From Pyricularia pennisetigena (lineage: Eukaryota > Ascomycota > Sordariomycetes > Magnaporthales > Pyriculariaceae): a stretch of DNA of 64,000 nt. The notes under the pieces were generated by a model. It was given only the letters and a program-made list of their open reading frames with translations. It had not been told where the DNA came from and made no database searches. Shown here piece after piece: positions 23,017-34,042 of this stretch (the stretch's first letter is position 1; the number at the start of each line of letters is the position of its first letter). A program made the translations under genes and the position numbers. The stretch covers positions 1,593,200 through 1,657,199 of the forward strand of contig NC_043740.1 in NCBI RefSeq assembly GCF_004337985.1, given 5' to 3'.

Positions 23017-24254
23017 ATGGCGGCCGCAAATAACCAGAACGTTATTCGCAGGTACGATGCAACACCTGCTGTACAATGACTGTATTGCGCTGCGTCGTTT
23101 CTTGATATCTTAACACTCTTATGTTGTCGCCAAACCTACAGGAAACTGGTAATTATAGGCGATGGTGCATGCGGAAAGACAAGTTTACTTAGTGTCTTCA
23201 CCCTTGGGTATTTTCCAACAGTAAGTATCTCTAAACCCGGCTCTTGTAACGTTTTGACGTTTGCTGTTTTGAGAAACAAAGACTAAATAAATGCCCCTTT
23301 GCCTTGTCACAGCATTATGTAAGTCCGGAAACGACTCAGCAAGCACCGAAATGAATCGATTAGTATATATAGAGCTCGAAAAAAAAGGCCTGACCACAGT
23401 CGACGGAGCAAACAGATTCCGACCGTCTTCGAAAACTACGTTACAGATTGCAGGGTGGATGGCAAGTCGGTGCAGCTAGCATTATGGGATACGGCAGGCC
23501 AGGAAGACTACGAGCGATTGCGGCCCTTGGCATACTCAAAAGCGCACGTCATCCTAATAGGGTTTTCTGTCGACACACCAGATTCATTGGACAATGTGAA
23601 GCACAAGGTGGGTTCTCTGGCACCGATGCGAATGGAGGTTCAATAGCGTCCTGTCCACACCCTCCAAGATGCCGTCCACCAAGCCACGATCGACCATAAA
23701 CGCAAGCTTCCGTCCCCGGATGCTCGCGGGGAATGCCGAAACCCTCAGGGTTCCTGGTCTGCGTGTAACTGCGCAATCTCCGGTCCTTTGCGGTAGTTCT
23801 TTTTCCCACCATGGTGCAACACGAAGTGCGACCAACCACGTCGTTACGATTGGGTCTGGTGACGGATGTTCAGGGAGAGGTGTGCGGGAGAGCGGGAGAG
23901 AGGAACAAGACAATGGTATGATGTAGAACAGTGTGGGCTGACAACTCTGGGACAAACTCATAGTGGATCGAAGAAGCTACCGAAAAGTGCCCCGGGGTAC
24001 CCATCATCCTCGTCGGCCTCAAAAAGGACTTACGGGAAGACCCGGTGGCCATCGAGGAGATGCGTAAGAAGAGCATGCGCTTTGTCACTGAGCACGATGG
24101 TGAGACTGCGGCCAAGGAAGTTGGTGCCCGCAAATACTTAGAGTGCTCGAGCCTCTCTGGCGAAGGAGTCGACGACGTCTTTGAGGCAGCCACACGCGCA
24201 GCCCTCTTGACCTTTGAGAAGGGTGAGGGAGCCGGATGCTGTGTGATCCTATAA
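23017..24254 (+). CDS. RHO3: Rho3 small GTPase
   Basis: Five exons: 23017-23051, 23142-23220, 23313-23318, 23416-23607 and 23964-24254, giving 200 residues. It starts [21 protein letters not shown]1 is GDGACGKTS (18-26); switch I reads [13 protein letters not shown]; switch II is [14 protein letters not shown]; the Rho insert and helix [18 protein letters not shown] follow; G5 is ECSSLSG; the end is CCVIL, a CaaX box ending in Leu that predicts geranylgeranylation. These features, especially [18 protein letters not shown] and the insert, fit Rho3 rather than Rho1, Rho4 or Cdc42. Rho3 controls polarised growth and exocytosis at the hyphal tip. Exon 3 is a 6-nt microexon supplying His39-Tyr40; all four introns are GT-AG. 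The last intron is 356 nt, long for this window. Confidence 0.93.
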
Positions 24255-25262
24255 GGTCACCATACCATGGCGAATCCACCAGCTGCGAGCTGGTACAGAA
24301 CGGTACAGGATCCACTCGTTAGGTATTCCAACCGATCAACCTACGACAACCCGGGAAAAATAAATAAATAAAGACGCCTCGCGGTCAGGTCCTGAGGGCA
24401 TAATGGCCAAAGTCGGACCTAGAAGCGCCCAAAGAACGCACTCGTTCACAACAATCACCAATCTTATCACGCCGAGTTTTCTGTAACCCATAAAGCTCTG
24501 TGCTCTTCTACGACATCTGACGACGAAACAAACATGCGCGAAAAAATTATCGGTATTTAAAATCCGCAGACCCTTTGATAATGTTCATCTCCGCTGCACT
24601 GCGCTTTTTTCTCACTGCTGGCCAAAGGGGGGATACGCCTTGTTTTTCTTGTTTAATTTTTTCGAATGTATAATAGGGGAGCCGTAGACAGACCTTGATG
24701 CTCCTTTTTCTTGTTGCTGGGATGATTTTATTAGTTAGGCACGTCAAGCAGTCAGAGACAGTAAAGTGACCGCGTTTAGCAGATATAAATAAATCCAGTT
24801 GACCGCTTGTGTCATGTGAAGACCGTGAATGGTGAACAGTATGAGGGACTTGAGTTCAGACTAATTAAGCGTTACAACCTGGAGGTGCTTGACAGCCGGA
24901 GGCATAGAAATCATCTGCCAAACTATAAAACTGACCTTGTCACATCCTGATTCGGTTTGTTGAATCATTGTAGCTAGGACCTGCTCTAGCTTGGGAATGA
25001 AAAGTCGTTGGAAACCAGAATGGAGCAGCCAAGATATACCTACCATAAAGATCCGAAAGACAGCCGAACACAAGTGTGCAGATCCCACAAGAGGCAGAAA
25101 AATGAGAAGTGATACAGTCAAGATTTTTGTCTATAATGTTTATACACACTTGATACAGAAAGAGCGCCCTCTCCGTAATAAAAATAAAATAAAAAATAAA
25201 AAATAAAACAACACCCAATGGCTTCCTCAGAGAACCCAAGCTCTTCAGGGTATATTAGCCTC
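24255..25262. other. Convergent 3' region between RHO3 and mL40
   Basis: About 1 kb of AT-rich 3' flank with several AATAAA/AAATAA words, including an AAAATAAAATAAAAAATAAA patch near 25180-25208 serving the mL40 side. No gene seen. Confidence 0.5.
24359..24372 (+). terminator. Probable RHO3 polyadenylation signal cluster
   Basis: Three overlapping AATAAA words lie about 105 nt after the RHO3 stop codon. Position and sequence fit a polyadenylation signal; the actual cleavage site is not known. Confidence 0.4.
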
Positions 25263-25892
25263 TCAATCCCGCCTCCAATCGTGGTTCCATGCCTGCCTCG
25301 CCGGCGTCTCGACCTGGGGCCTAGCGTACTCGATGGGAAAGCCATCGTGGCCATAGACGCCCTTTTTCTCCATGGCGACGCGATATAGGTAACCCTCGTC
25401 CCTGGTGCCGGGCCCGCTCGTCTGGCGGAGCTCCTCGCAGGCGTTGCGCATCGAGTGCCACTGGCGCATGAGCATCTTTTGCTTGTCGTCGCGCTGCTTG
25501 TGGAGGTGCAGCTGCCAGGCGCGGTGGATGGTCCAGTGGCGCAGGTGACGGTTGCGGCCCATGATGAGCGGCGGGGGCGTCTTGCGCACCACGCCGACCA
25601 CCTTGCGGAAGAGCATCAGCTTCGGGTCCGCCGCGACGGGCTGGGCCTTTCGCAGCCGGTCGCCGCTGTTGCCGCCCATCCCCAGCTTGCGGTTGATGGA
25701 TGCCGCGTGGCTGCCAATCGACTTTGACTGCTTCTTGACCTGGCGCGCCTGCGCCTGTGGCGTGCTGTGAAAGGAGCGCGTCCTGCTGCTGGCCATGCTG
25801 TGTGTCTGAGGTCGGAGGGATGAGGGGACGAACGGGTTCGAGGTCGGGAGGAGGCGGCGCAGGGCGCTGCCAAAGATTGATGTTGAGGCCAT
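25263..25892 (-). CDS. Mitochondrial large-subunit ribosomal protein mL40 (yeast MRPL28 family)
   Basis: Single exon of 209 codons. Residues 1-50 are Ser/Arg/Thr-rich with SFHSTPQAQAR, a typical mitochondrial presequence and cleavage area. The mature part is strongly basic and Trp-rich, with RAWQLHLHKQRDDKQKMLMR, a SMRNACEELRQ motif, AMEKKGVYGHDGFPIEYARP and the ending WNHDW. From memory these are the conserved blocks of fungal mL40/MRPL28 in the mitochondrial 54S subunit. The start at 25892 gives a complete targeting peptide; an internal Met at residue 33 lies inside it. The upstream region contains no competing ATG in frame that I could support. Confidence 0.85.
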   Translation of the reverse strand: MASTSIFGSALRRLLPTSNPFVPSSLRPQTHSMASSRTRSFHSTPQAQARQVKKQSKSIGSHAASINRKLGMGGNSGDRLRKAQPVAADPKLMLFRKVVGVVRKTPPPLIMGRNRHLRHWTIHRAWQLHLHKQRDDKQKMLMRQWHSMRNACEELRQTSGPGTRDEGYLYRVAMEKKGVYGHDGFPIEYARPQVETPARQAWNHDWRRD

Positions 25893-26811
25893 TGTGGAAT
25901 ATGTCGTGGTTGAGACTGGCCCGGCGTTTGGGGGTGTTTTATATGGCAGTCGAAACTTCTATCAAGGTTACAATTGGTATAGCTAGGTCGGGTTAACGTC
26001 GCCTCTCTTGATTTGTCTCTTGCGCTGTGCTCTGGGTTTCCGCCAACGCTTCGATGCTGGCGGTTTGGTTGCAGATTTTTTTCGAGAATTCAACAGAGTT
26101 TTAGACTCGGCAATATGTGGCCGCTCAGCAATCTAGACTATGACCGCCGTCGGTCCTTCGCCAGCTCGGAAAGAAACCTTTTTCTACAGTAGGGTTGACC
26201 TTTGCAGACCATACGAGTCGAACTAAGAATTTCATGATCTGTACTGGGATGCCCCGATTCAAAATCGGAGCTAACACGTGATCACCTGACACGGAACCGG
26301 ATACACGCTTTGTACCTTGCTCGACTTTCCACACGCAAAGGTACTGACCGGTTCCACATTGGAGCTACAGCGGAGGTACTGCACATCACAAAAAAAAGGT
26401 CGTCTTCAAGTTCCATTCGGGATTGTTGCCTAGCATCAATTCCTTGTGTGTATTTATCAAGGAATAATCAGTTTCATGCATATATACTCCAATCGTGACG
26501 AGGGCGCCCTACAAATATTTCAAGCTGAACAAGTTTCTATGGTTTTGCCTTTGGATGTCTCGGATCTTCTTTCCCTCCATACGGCTGAATTCCCTCATTA
26601 TATAGGGCCCCTCGCTGTTGTCTTGGCCAGTCGTCATATTCTAGCCACGCTTGCAGTAGTGCGGCGAGACTATCAGTTTCAACAGATCGACACGTCTTAG
26701 TGGACCCTTATGCACTGAACACAGGGTTAGCGATGTAATTGGTATCTTGGTATGCATTCCAAGTCACTGCTCGCGAATTAAGCAAATCTATGTAGTTTTA
26801 GTCTTGTATCA
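25893..26811. other. mL40 promoter and POLD2 3' flank
   Basis: About 0.9 kb between mL40 and the end of the polymerase delta subunit gene, both on the minus strand. It holds the mL40 promoter. No other gene is apparent. Confidence 0.5.
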
Positions 26812-28464
26812 TCAAGTAGCCGATATTTTGACCCTTGTAACGTCCAGAGTTTCATTGTCCACCAATACAAGCTCGCGGGATGCTGAAAATGCCGGCACGG
26901 CAATCAGACGCACTTCCTGACCTTCCGGTCCAGTGATGGTTTTGGTTCCAAACTCGGGTTGATTACCGACAAAATAAAGATGGGGACATTGATTCATCAC
27001 AAAGGGGTCATCGTCCTGGAAAGGGTAACTCCCTAAACACGAATATTGTCAGCAATTTTTTTTTTCCCCTCCAGGGGCCGAAAGCCATAAGCGGCACATG
27101 GGGTACTCACAGAGCGTATCAGGTGCCGTCGGCGCCGAGCACCTCCAACGGCACATGGCCTCCATCATGCCAAGTCGGTCGTCGCTATCGACATACTTGA
27201 AAACATCATCGACGTTCTGTCCGCTCGTGCCTAACACCCTCCAACCTTCGACCTCGCCCTCCCAAGGGTTCGTCACAGTGTCGAACCAACCTGGCTCAGC
27301 AGTCGGCCCGGGAAGGGCGCTATACGTTCTCGATTTCGTGAACATGGCCGGGTGAATGGGCTGCTGGGGATAGCTGGCGTTGGCGGGATCATGGGCTCCG
27401 GGGAGGAAGGTAACGGGTATCGTTGGCAGTAGCTCCGAGAGGAACTCGTCAAGGAGCTGCGAAGGGATCGGGTTGTATGAGCTGGCGTCGTAGCCGTACT
27501 TCTTGTGTACCTTCTTCCCTGGCACTTCCTCCTCGGCTGCATTCTTGCCGCTATCTGGTGAGATCGAGTCGCCTGCCACAATGAGACGGCTAATCTGCGA
27601 TATATCCTTTTGGACGACAGGGTCGAGTGCATCGCCAAGAAGGTACTCCAGAAGAAGGTTCAGCTCCATGGCATAAGAAGTATCCGTACTCGAAAAGTTG
27701 AGGCCTGATACTATGGCAGTCTTGCCTCGGTTACTGGAGGGGCTACCGTTGCCCATCTCGACGTCCTCGTCTGCCGGTTTTGAGAGGGACCATCGTTCTG
27801 GCTGAGGTGCGAGGTCGGGGAATTTGAGGTCAATAACCTCGAACTCGCCACTTGCGTTCTCCGTGCCCATCACTGCAATGATGCAGCCCGTGACTAATAC
27901 AACAGACTTGAGTATATCCCCGACCAAACGCACGCGTCCTGAATCGTCCTCTAGAAGAATCGAGTCTCGACCATCTTCTGAGAAGTATTTGTGAACTGAA
28001 GTGGGTGCGGATATCCAACGCTATGTAGCTGCATCAGCCAGAGCTTCTTCTTCTCCGTTTGAATAACCAGTCGGTGCTTTTGAGCGATGCTCTCGTCACT
28101 CACATCCTTGGCTACGTCTTCCAGAATGCTAGGCTTGAGTGGCATGTCCATATATACGGTGCCCGCTACCCAGCAGAGCTCTCCTTGCCTGACGTCAAGC
28201 ACACGAGGCACCTGTTTGGCCGGCTCACCCCCAATCACCAGGTCGCCAAATGCGGCGGATGCTATCTGTTCCACGGCTGGCTTGATCTTGGTGAGCCTGA
28301 GAAAGTACATATCCCCATATTGCTGTTGATATTGCTTGTCCTTGTCCAATATGAACGTCTTGAGCGATTTATAGCTCGACTGCCTTCTCTCTAGTGGAAC
28401 CTCATCATCGCTTGCATCGCTGCTTCGAATTCGGTAATTATTAGTATGAAGGATCACGTGAAAT

Positions 28465-28511
<47 letters not shown>

Positions 28512-28581
28512 AAACAAACGAGAACCGCACCTACAACGGCTTCTGCAGCAGGCTGCTGCTCACATCGTCTAGTTTTACCAT
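26812..28581 (-). CDS. DNA polymerase delta small subunit (Pol31/Cdc1/POLD2)
   Basis: Four exons, 28581-28535, 28419-28104, 28020-27111 and 27032-26812, give 497 residues. Key blocks: YGDMYFLRLTKIKPAVEQ, VPRVLDVRQGELCWVAGTVY and MDMPLKPSILEDV (about 50-120), the OB-fold with DSILLEDDSGRVRLVG, then the inactive calcineurin-like phosphoesterase domain with LIVAGDSIS, VTFLPGAHDPAN and YVDSDDRLGMMEAMCRWRCSAPTAPDTLW, ending with QCPHLYFVGNQPEF. This is the order of the DNA polymerase delta/epsilon B-subunit family; the N-terminal block is specific to delta. It is the scaffold joining the catalytic subunit Pol3 and Pol32 during lagging-strand synthesis. Intron 1 contains 45 consecutive A residues (coding strand) and a TACTAATAA branch site. 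A divergent promoter is shared with YTM1. Confidence 0.93.
28466..28510. repeat. 45-nt T tract inside POLD2 intron 1
   Basis: Forty-five consecutive T on the plus strand (A on the coding strand), wholly inside the first intron of the polymerase delta subunit gene. Longest homopolymer in the window; copy number may be inaccurate. Confidence 0.9.
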
Positions 28582-29048
28582 TTGCAAGTCGTGGCAGCGC
28601 CAATGTAATGATGAGCGGAGGGCTATGACAACTTGATGTTGACGAAAGTTCAAGCCTGACGCGACCTTTTATGTTCTATGTGTATCTTTCGTTGCCAGGG
28701 AGTTCACGCGTCGAGGGGTTGGTTCGGATAGCAGCCGTTAGCATCCGCCCCACAAAGCCCCACATTAAAGTTAAAACTGTCTTCGTTATCCCCATCTATC
28801 TATTGGTTCCTTGCCCGACGTGGGGTAAGGCTCTACAAGGCTGAGAGCTTCTCCAAAGAAAAAGAAAAAAAAATGTAAGAGGGAAGAAAAAAAATCCTAG
28901 AGCTTGCACCTAGGGGCGTGACGAGTATTATATCGCAAGCAGACTTGGAGCCAAATTTACTGCAATATAATAACCCTCTCTGGATGATCTCACCAACGCA
29001 GCATCTGCCGGTCACGCTATCAACAAAGTTTCTACAAACTTTCCCAGA
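28582..29048. promoter_or_regulatory. Divergent promoter POLD2/YTM1 with ACGCGT box
   Basis: 467 nt separate the start codons. An ACGCGT (MluI cell-cycle box sequence) is at 28706-28711, 125 nt upstream of the POLD2 ATG, and a one-mismatch ACGCGA at 28659-28664. In yeasts MBF binds such boxes in S-phase genes. ACGCGT also occurs by chance elsewhere in the window, so regulation here is inference. Confidence 0.4.
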
Positions 29049-30574
29049 ATGAACGCAACGACTGAGCAGGAGGCGACCGTCAAGGTCCTGTTCACCACCA
29101 CTGAACAAGGCCTTGAGCTTCCAGAGTCAAAGAGATTATTACTCGTACCAGCAGGTGGGGATAAACCATTTGAATAAATAAAACGGAATCACAGGCTTTA
29201 TGTAGCTAACATGCATGCGCTTCAGATATCCGTCGGTATGGTCTCTCAAGAGTTCTCAACTCCGAGTCTATGCTCAACACGTCGGCCCCGATACCGTTTG
29301 ACTTTCTCGTAAACGGCACATTTCTCCGAACCACTTTGGAAGACTACTTGAAGGAGAACGGTCTACCCTTCGAAAAGACAGTGACTCTGCAGTACGTTAG
29401 GAGTTTAGTGCCACCGGTGTACGAGGCGAGCTTCGAGCACGACGATTGGGTCAGCAGCGTCGACTTGCTATCTGCCACCTCCTCGGCCGGTAAATGGTCG
29501 GGGAGCTCTTTCCTACAGGGCCAGGACCGTATTCTTTCGGCTTCATACGATGGTCTGTTGAGGATATGGAATGGATCGGGCCAGGCCCTGGCGACTTCAT
29601 CAGTCGTCAACCGCGGGCCATTATGTGGTCTCAAGTCGGCAAAGTTCATGTCGTCTACAAAGATCGCCGCAGCGGGCTTGGACAGGACTGTGCGGATATG
29701 GGACTACATGGAAGCCGAAGATCACTTCTCAGGCCAGCTGAAGCCCACGCTCGAGCTTTACGGCCACAGAAATATAATTGAGTCCCTGGACGTTGATGGA
29801 AGCTCAAGACGGATCCTGACGGCCTGTGCAGACGGCTCCATCGGCCTGTGGACGACATCAAAGAAACTTGCCCCCGAGGCACCGACCGCCCTTTTACCCC
29901 AGACTTACGCCACCAAGAGGAGAAAGGGATCAACGACCAGCGCATCCACCATCGCTCAACGTGGTGCACTCTCTTTGATCCCTGTACACAGCCGGTCCGT
30001 CAGCGCTGCTATCTTTGACCCCCAAAACCAGCACACGGCATACAGCGCTTCACAAGACCACACGCTCAAAGTGCTGGATTTGACGACAAGCCGTGTCGTG
30101 AGCACAATCACAACCTCCAACGCCCTCATGTCCGCCTGCTATCTTCCCAACAAGTCAGCCCCGCTCATTGCAGCCGGAACGTCGTCGCGAAACGTTACTC
30201 TGATAGATCCTCGAGAAAGCGCAGCCGCAACATCGGTCATGACGCTGCGCGGCCACGTCAACGTAGTCTCCTCAGTTTCGGCCTCCCCTGACAACGATTA
30301 TTCGTTGGTGTCTGGATCACACGACGGCACATGTCGTATCTGGGACCTGCGGAGCGTCCGTCCCGCCGCCGGCAAGGAAGAAACCGGGCTCGGGAGCGTA
30401 GGAGAGTCTGTTTATGTAATTGATCGCGAGAGTTTGGGTGACAAGAAGAGGCCTGTGGCAGGTGAGGGGGTCAAGGTCTTTGACGTGAAGTGGGACAAGA
30501 CATGGGGTATCGTAAGTGGAGGAGAGGACAAGAAGGTGCAAATTAACAAGGGAAGGGATATAATATCATCGTGA
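29049..30574 (+). CDS. YTM1: Ytm1 ribosome biogenesis WD-repeat protein
   Basis: Two exons, 29049-29154 and 29226-30574, give 484 residues. The N-terminal 80 residues are the NLE ubiquitin-like domain ([17 protein letters not shown], then [15 protein letters not shown]). In yeast the matching domain binds the MIDAS of the AAA ATPase Rea1, which strips Ytm1-Erb1-Nop7 from pre-60S particles. WD40 blades follow: [65 protein letters not shown] and [16 protein letters not shown], with the final [14 protein letters not shown] Lys/Arg/Ser insertion after blade 4 ([11 protein letters not shown]) is usual for fungal Ytm1. The intron is 71 nt, GT-AG, splitting the codon for Asp36. The protein acts in the nucleolus. 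Confidence 0.95.
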
Positions 30575-31265
30575 TCTGATGACGTCGGGTTGCCGGCACT
30601 TCACGTCTGGGGAGCAGAAAGACATAAGAAGCTTTGAAGTAGATACCAATTCATAAAGTACATAACATGATACAACCCTGATGCGATAGCAACGGCTTGT
30701 TCGGCGGACCCCTAGGACACATTGCATATATTCAAGATTATCTTGGCCTGACCAACGAACACACAGCCACAAGTATCTAGCCGTGGAAGCCGCCGGCCTT
30801 CCGCATCCGCTTTGCACATGGACCCATCTCGTATCTACGTCGGGCAATGGTGCACCCGCTTCAGTATTGTCAACGTCCATCTCATCTAGGATTAGCTCTT
30901 GGTTCAATTTCTAACCCGGTGGAAGTAGGGTCCAGGATACAGCTCAGCCTTTCGAAACAACAACCCAAGGCGTTCCCCCGCGTCGACGTACCGTCGGGCA
31001 TCTCTCTGCACCATGCTAATTGCTCCATAAGTGAACTATTTAAGATCTGCGGATCCCACGTAGTGCTTTATTCAGTTGTAAAATATGTATATTCGAATCC
31101 AAAAATAACCACCGGTGTACAAACTTGGCCATTTACGCATCCTTCAATTAACTGTCATTGATAGATCACCGTGGCACTTGACCATGGTCTGGTTATCACC
31201 GAAAGCCCTTGTTGAACACATCTAATCTGACCATTTACTTTTGTTAACGGCGTTAAAATAGCGAG

Positions 31266-31297
<32 letters not shown>

Positions 31298-31682
31298 GAA
31301 CGCGTTAACTTCTAGTTAATCTACAGAACAGCAAACAAGCTATATATAGAAAAAGAAACCCTTCAGTATCATTTGCAGGAGTTTCCAAATAATTGGTCGC
31401 CTTCATCAGTGGGATAATGAGGACTAAATTTCGGAGAGGATACGAATAACGCTCAGGACAATACAAGAACCACAAATTGCGGTAATTGTGGTTATTTATA
31501 TAAGACAGTGCACGACTGTGAAGTTGAATCCTGTGTCATAGCAGGGAAACCGTAGTGTCCCGTGAAAGTTGCTTGTCACACGTTGTATAGTTTATCATGA
31601 CATGTTTGCAACTAGATGTAGGAGGGTGAATATTTGCCAAATCAATAAATATCTGGTGGAAACTTATATCCGAGCCGCATCT
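30575..31682. other. Convergent 3' region between YTM1 and the exonuclease gene
   Basis: About 1.1 kb, AT-rich towards the right, with a 30-A tract at 31266-31295. No open frame with recognisable content. Confidence 0.55.
31266..31295. repeat. 30-nt A tract
   Basis: Perfect homopolymer in the convergent region between YTM1 and the exonuclease gene. Confidence 0.9.
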
Positions 31683-33671
31683 TCAATCGGTAGAAGAGGT
31701 ATCTGTGTTCCTCGTTTGCTGTTCCAATGCGGCATACCTCGATAAGAGGGTCCGGAGAGGGACTTCAGCAAGTACTTCATCACGCAGTCGCGCATGCTCA
31801 TAAGGTAGCTTTTCCTTCTTGATGGCGTCGAGAATATATGTGTGTACGGTGTTCGTTTGCAGTGGAGGATTCCTGAGGAGTGATGCCACAGCGGAAGGAC
31901 TGAGGTCGTTGTTCTGGCTCCAGATACGGTAAGCCCGGAGGGCGGCTGCAGTAGCTCTCGGTGGAGATTTGCAGCTTGCGCGATACTCGGTCAACCAGTC
32001 TTCAGCCGCGACGACCCTGTCATCCTTGGCAGGCTTGGCCACGTCTGCTTTCGGTCGTGACGCAGAGCGAGCAACTAGAGAGACTTTCGGTGCTGCTTCA
32101 TCAAGATCGGGCTCAAGCGTGAGTGTGTCTGATGCTGACTTTATAAGTTCCTCCTCTGGCGGTACATAGGACGCTTCCTCATTGTCCTCAACTTCAACAT
32201 CTTCTGTACCTTCCTCCACAGCGGCAGTTGCCTGTCCATTTGCCAATCTGATGGGAAGGCCAAGCTCTACGTGATACGGTCGAGGTGGCGTTGGATCGAG
32301 AGCCTCACGTTGCTGTTCCAGGATATTATATATCTGAGGCCCCGCATAGGCATCCGACGAAGAATCTGTATGTCACAGTAAGCACAGTGCCTGGGGCAGT
32401 ATAAAGAGACGATAGAGAAACATACAAATAATCTGTTCCATCTTCAGTGGTTTAGACCAGTCACTTGACCGGACGTTCTGCCCTTTGAACATTGGGAGCC
32501 CGAGAACAGCCTTAACCTGTTCAGCCAACGAAACGGCGCGTCTGTTGATCAAGTGCGTCTCGCCACTTGCTGTGTATTTGACCAGTTTGTATAGGTGGCT
32601 AAGCTCAAAAACACCCTTTGGGTCGATACCCAGCCAAGTTCGCAGTCGCGTGCAGTCGGCCTTGATGTTGACACCAACCTTGGAGATGCCAGAATCTTCC
32701 AACAACAGCTTCAGCGATGGGGCCACCAAAGAGTCATCTTTCGGGTAGAGTGCAAGGTGGAACAAGGCAATACGGCTCGGGCTAGCCAGTTGCACAAGGC
32801 AAACGTTCCTCCGCGCTCCAAAGGACTTCCTAGCATCTGGAACCCATTCCAGATCCAACCCGATTACCTTCTCGTCCAAGAAGTACTGGCACACCCGCTC
32901 CGTGGTATGCTCACTCTTGCAGTAATGGACCCTGACCTTCTCGCCTTGGGGTCCACGGTAGAGAGTGTAGGTCCAGTATGAGTTCATTGAGCCTTGGCGA
33001 GCTTGCTTCGCTGCGCGGAACAATTCTACGTCCATCTTGAAGTCTAGGGTTGTGGATGGTGGCAGATCGACCTCTGGTTCAGCGCCCTCGATAGCCTCGG
33101 TCTCCTGATGCTCAGCTTCGACGTCTTGTCGGAGTACCGACGGGGCTGCATTTTCTGGGGAGGGCTGGACGGCGGCTTGGGCCACAGGAGGGCCAGCAAC
33201 CAAACAACCACTCTCCTGTTTCGTGCCCTCTCCCTCGCACTGCAACGTTTTCAAGGTAGTTAGGGGCTCGGTTGAACAAGATGCACTAGTGCTGTGTATT
33301 GAGTGATAGCCAGAGAGATCCGGATACAGTGGCTGTGGCCGATTTTGTGTAGTCGCCTCTGGCGTATGCGACGGCGCGAAACTCAGGCCGTTGCGGGGAT
33401 GCCAGAGCCTCCATGCCGACGGGGGTGGTGCACGCGCCCGCATAGTGATGCTGCTGTTGCTGCTGCTGCTGCTGCACAAAGTTCTTTTTGAGGATGCGTT
33501 GTTTGAGCAAACTGCCGAAGGGAAAATTGTCCGTCTTCTTTTCAGGGATGCACCAAAAGAACGGAGTTGAAATCGTGATTCATTTTGGAGCAGGCAAGAG
33601 TGAGTGGCGGCTCTCAGGTCGCCACGACTAGAATCAAGCCATCTTCTGCTTCGCAGGCGCACATATACCAT
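31683..33671 (-). CDS. DEDDy-type 3'-5' exonuclease domain protein
   Basis: Two exons, 33671-32426 and 32365-31683, give 642 residues. The first 200 residues are Ser/Arg-rich with low complexity, including a Ser-rich tract encoded by a CTG/CAG-type repeat at 33450-33475. The exonuclease domain spans about 245-430: Exo I GLDLEW (D273, E275), Exo II VGVNIKADC (D339) and Exo III YSSSDAYAG (Y416, D420). All five DEDDy residues are present, so it should be active. Relatives are the WRN exonuclease and fungal 3'-5' exonuclease domain proteins; no helicase or HRDC domain follows. The C-terminus is acidic and then helical (WLTEYRASCKSPPRATAAALRAYRIW). The intron falls inside the Exo III motif and splits the Tyr codon. 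The basic N-terminus could be mitochondrial, which is inference. Confidence 0.85.
33450..33475. repeat. CTG/CAG trinucleotide run coding for Ser in the exonuclease
   Basis: Near-perfect GCT/CTG triplets on the plus strand; read on the minus strand in the gene's frame they give a Ser/Asn tract in the disordered N-terminus. Confidence 0.8.
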
Positions 33672-34042
33672 GGCATGCGCCCACTCTCATGAACCGAGTG
33701 CTCTCTGCCAATCGAACGACTGGGGGTGGTCTAGGCAGACGTGCGAAATGTCTAGGGACTGTTCAGGACTGAGTGACAGAAATAGCGTGAACAAGATCCC
33801 GTCGCATGATCCCTGTACACCCCATGGGAAAAGTGACAGCCAACGCGAAATCATGTGATACCACGTGACTATTACATGAATTATCCCAGTCAATGAACTA
33901 ACTGCTCGCACCCCGCCAGCAACAACGATGGGTGCGGTTGCTTGCCTTGCGGCGGCTGTATTTATCTGCATTGATCGATCGATCACCTGCAATCAGTCCG
34001 TCCTACTGCCCAATATTTCGCAAAAGCCGGCAGAACTTCATC
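33672..34042. promoter_or_regulatory. Short divergent promoter exonuclease/LSM5
   Basis: Only 371 nt separate the two start codons, so both core promoters lie here. No specific element could be assigned. Confidence 0.5.

Noticed and set aside
23017..24254. RHO1 or CDC42 as identity of the GTPase
   Set aside because: The [18 protein letters not shown] stretch, the short insert and CVIL end fit Rho3; Rho1 and Cdc42 have different insert and effector-flanking sequence.
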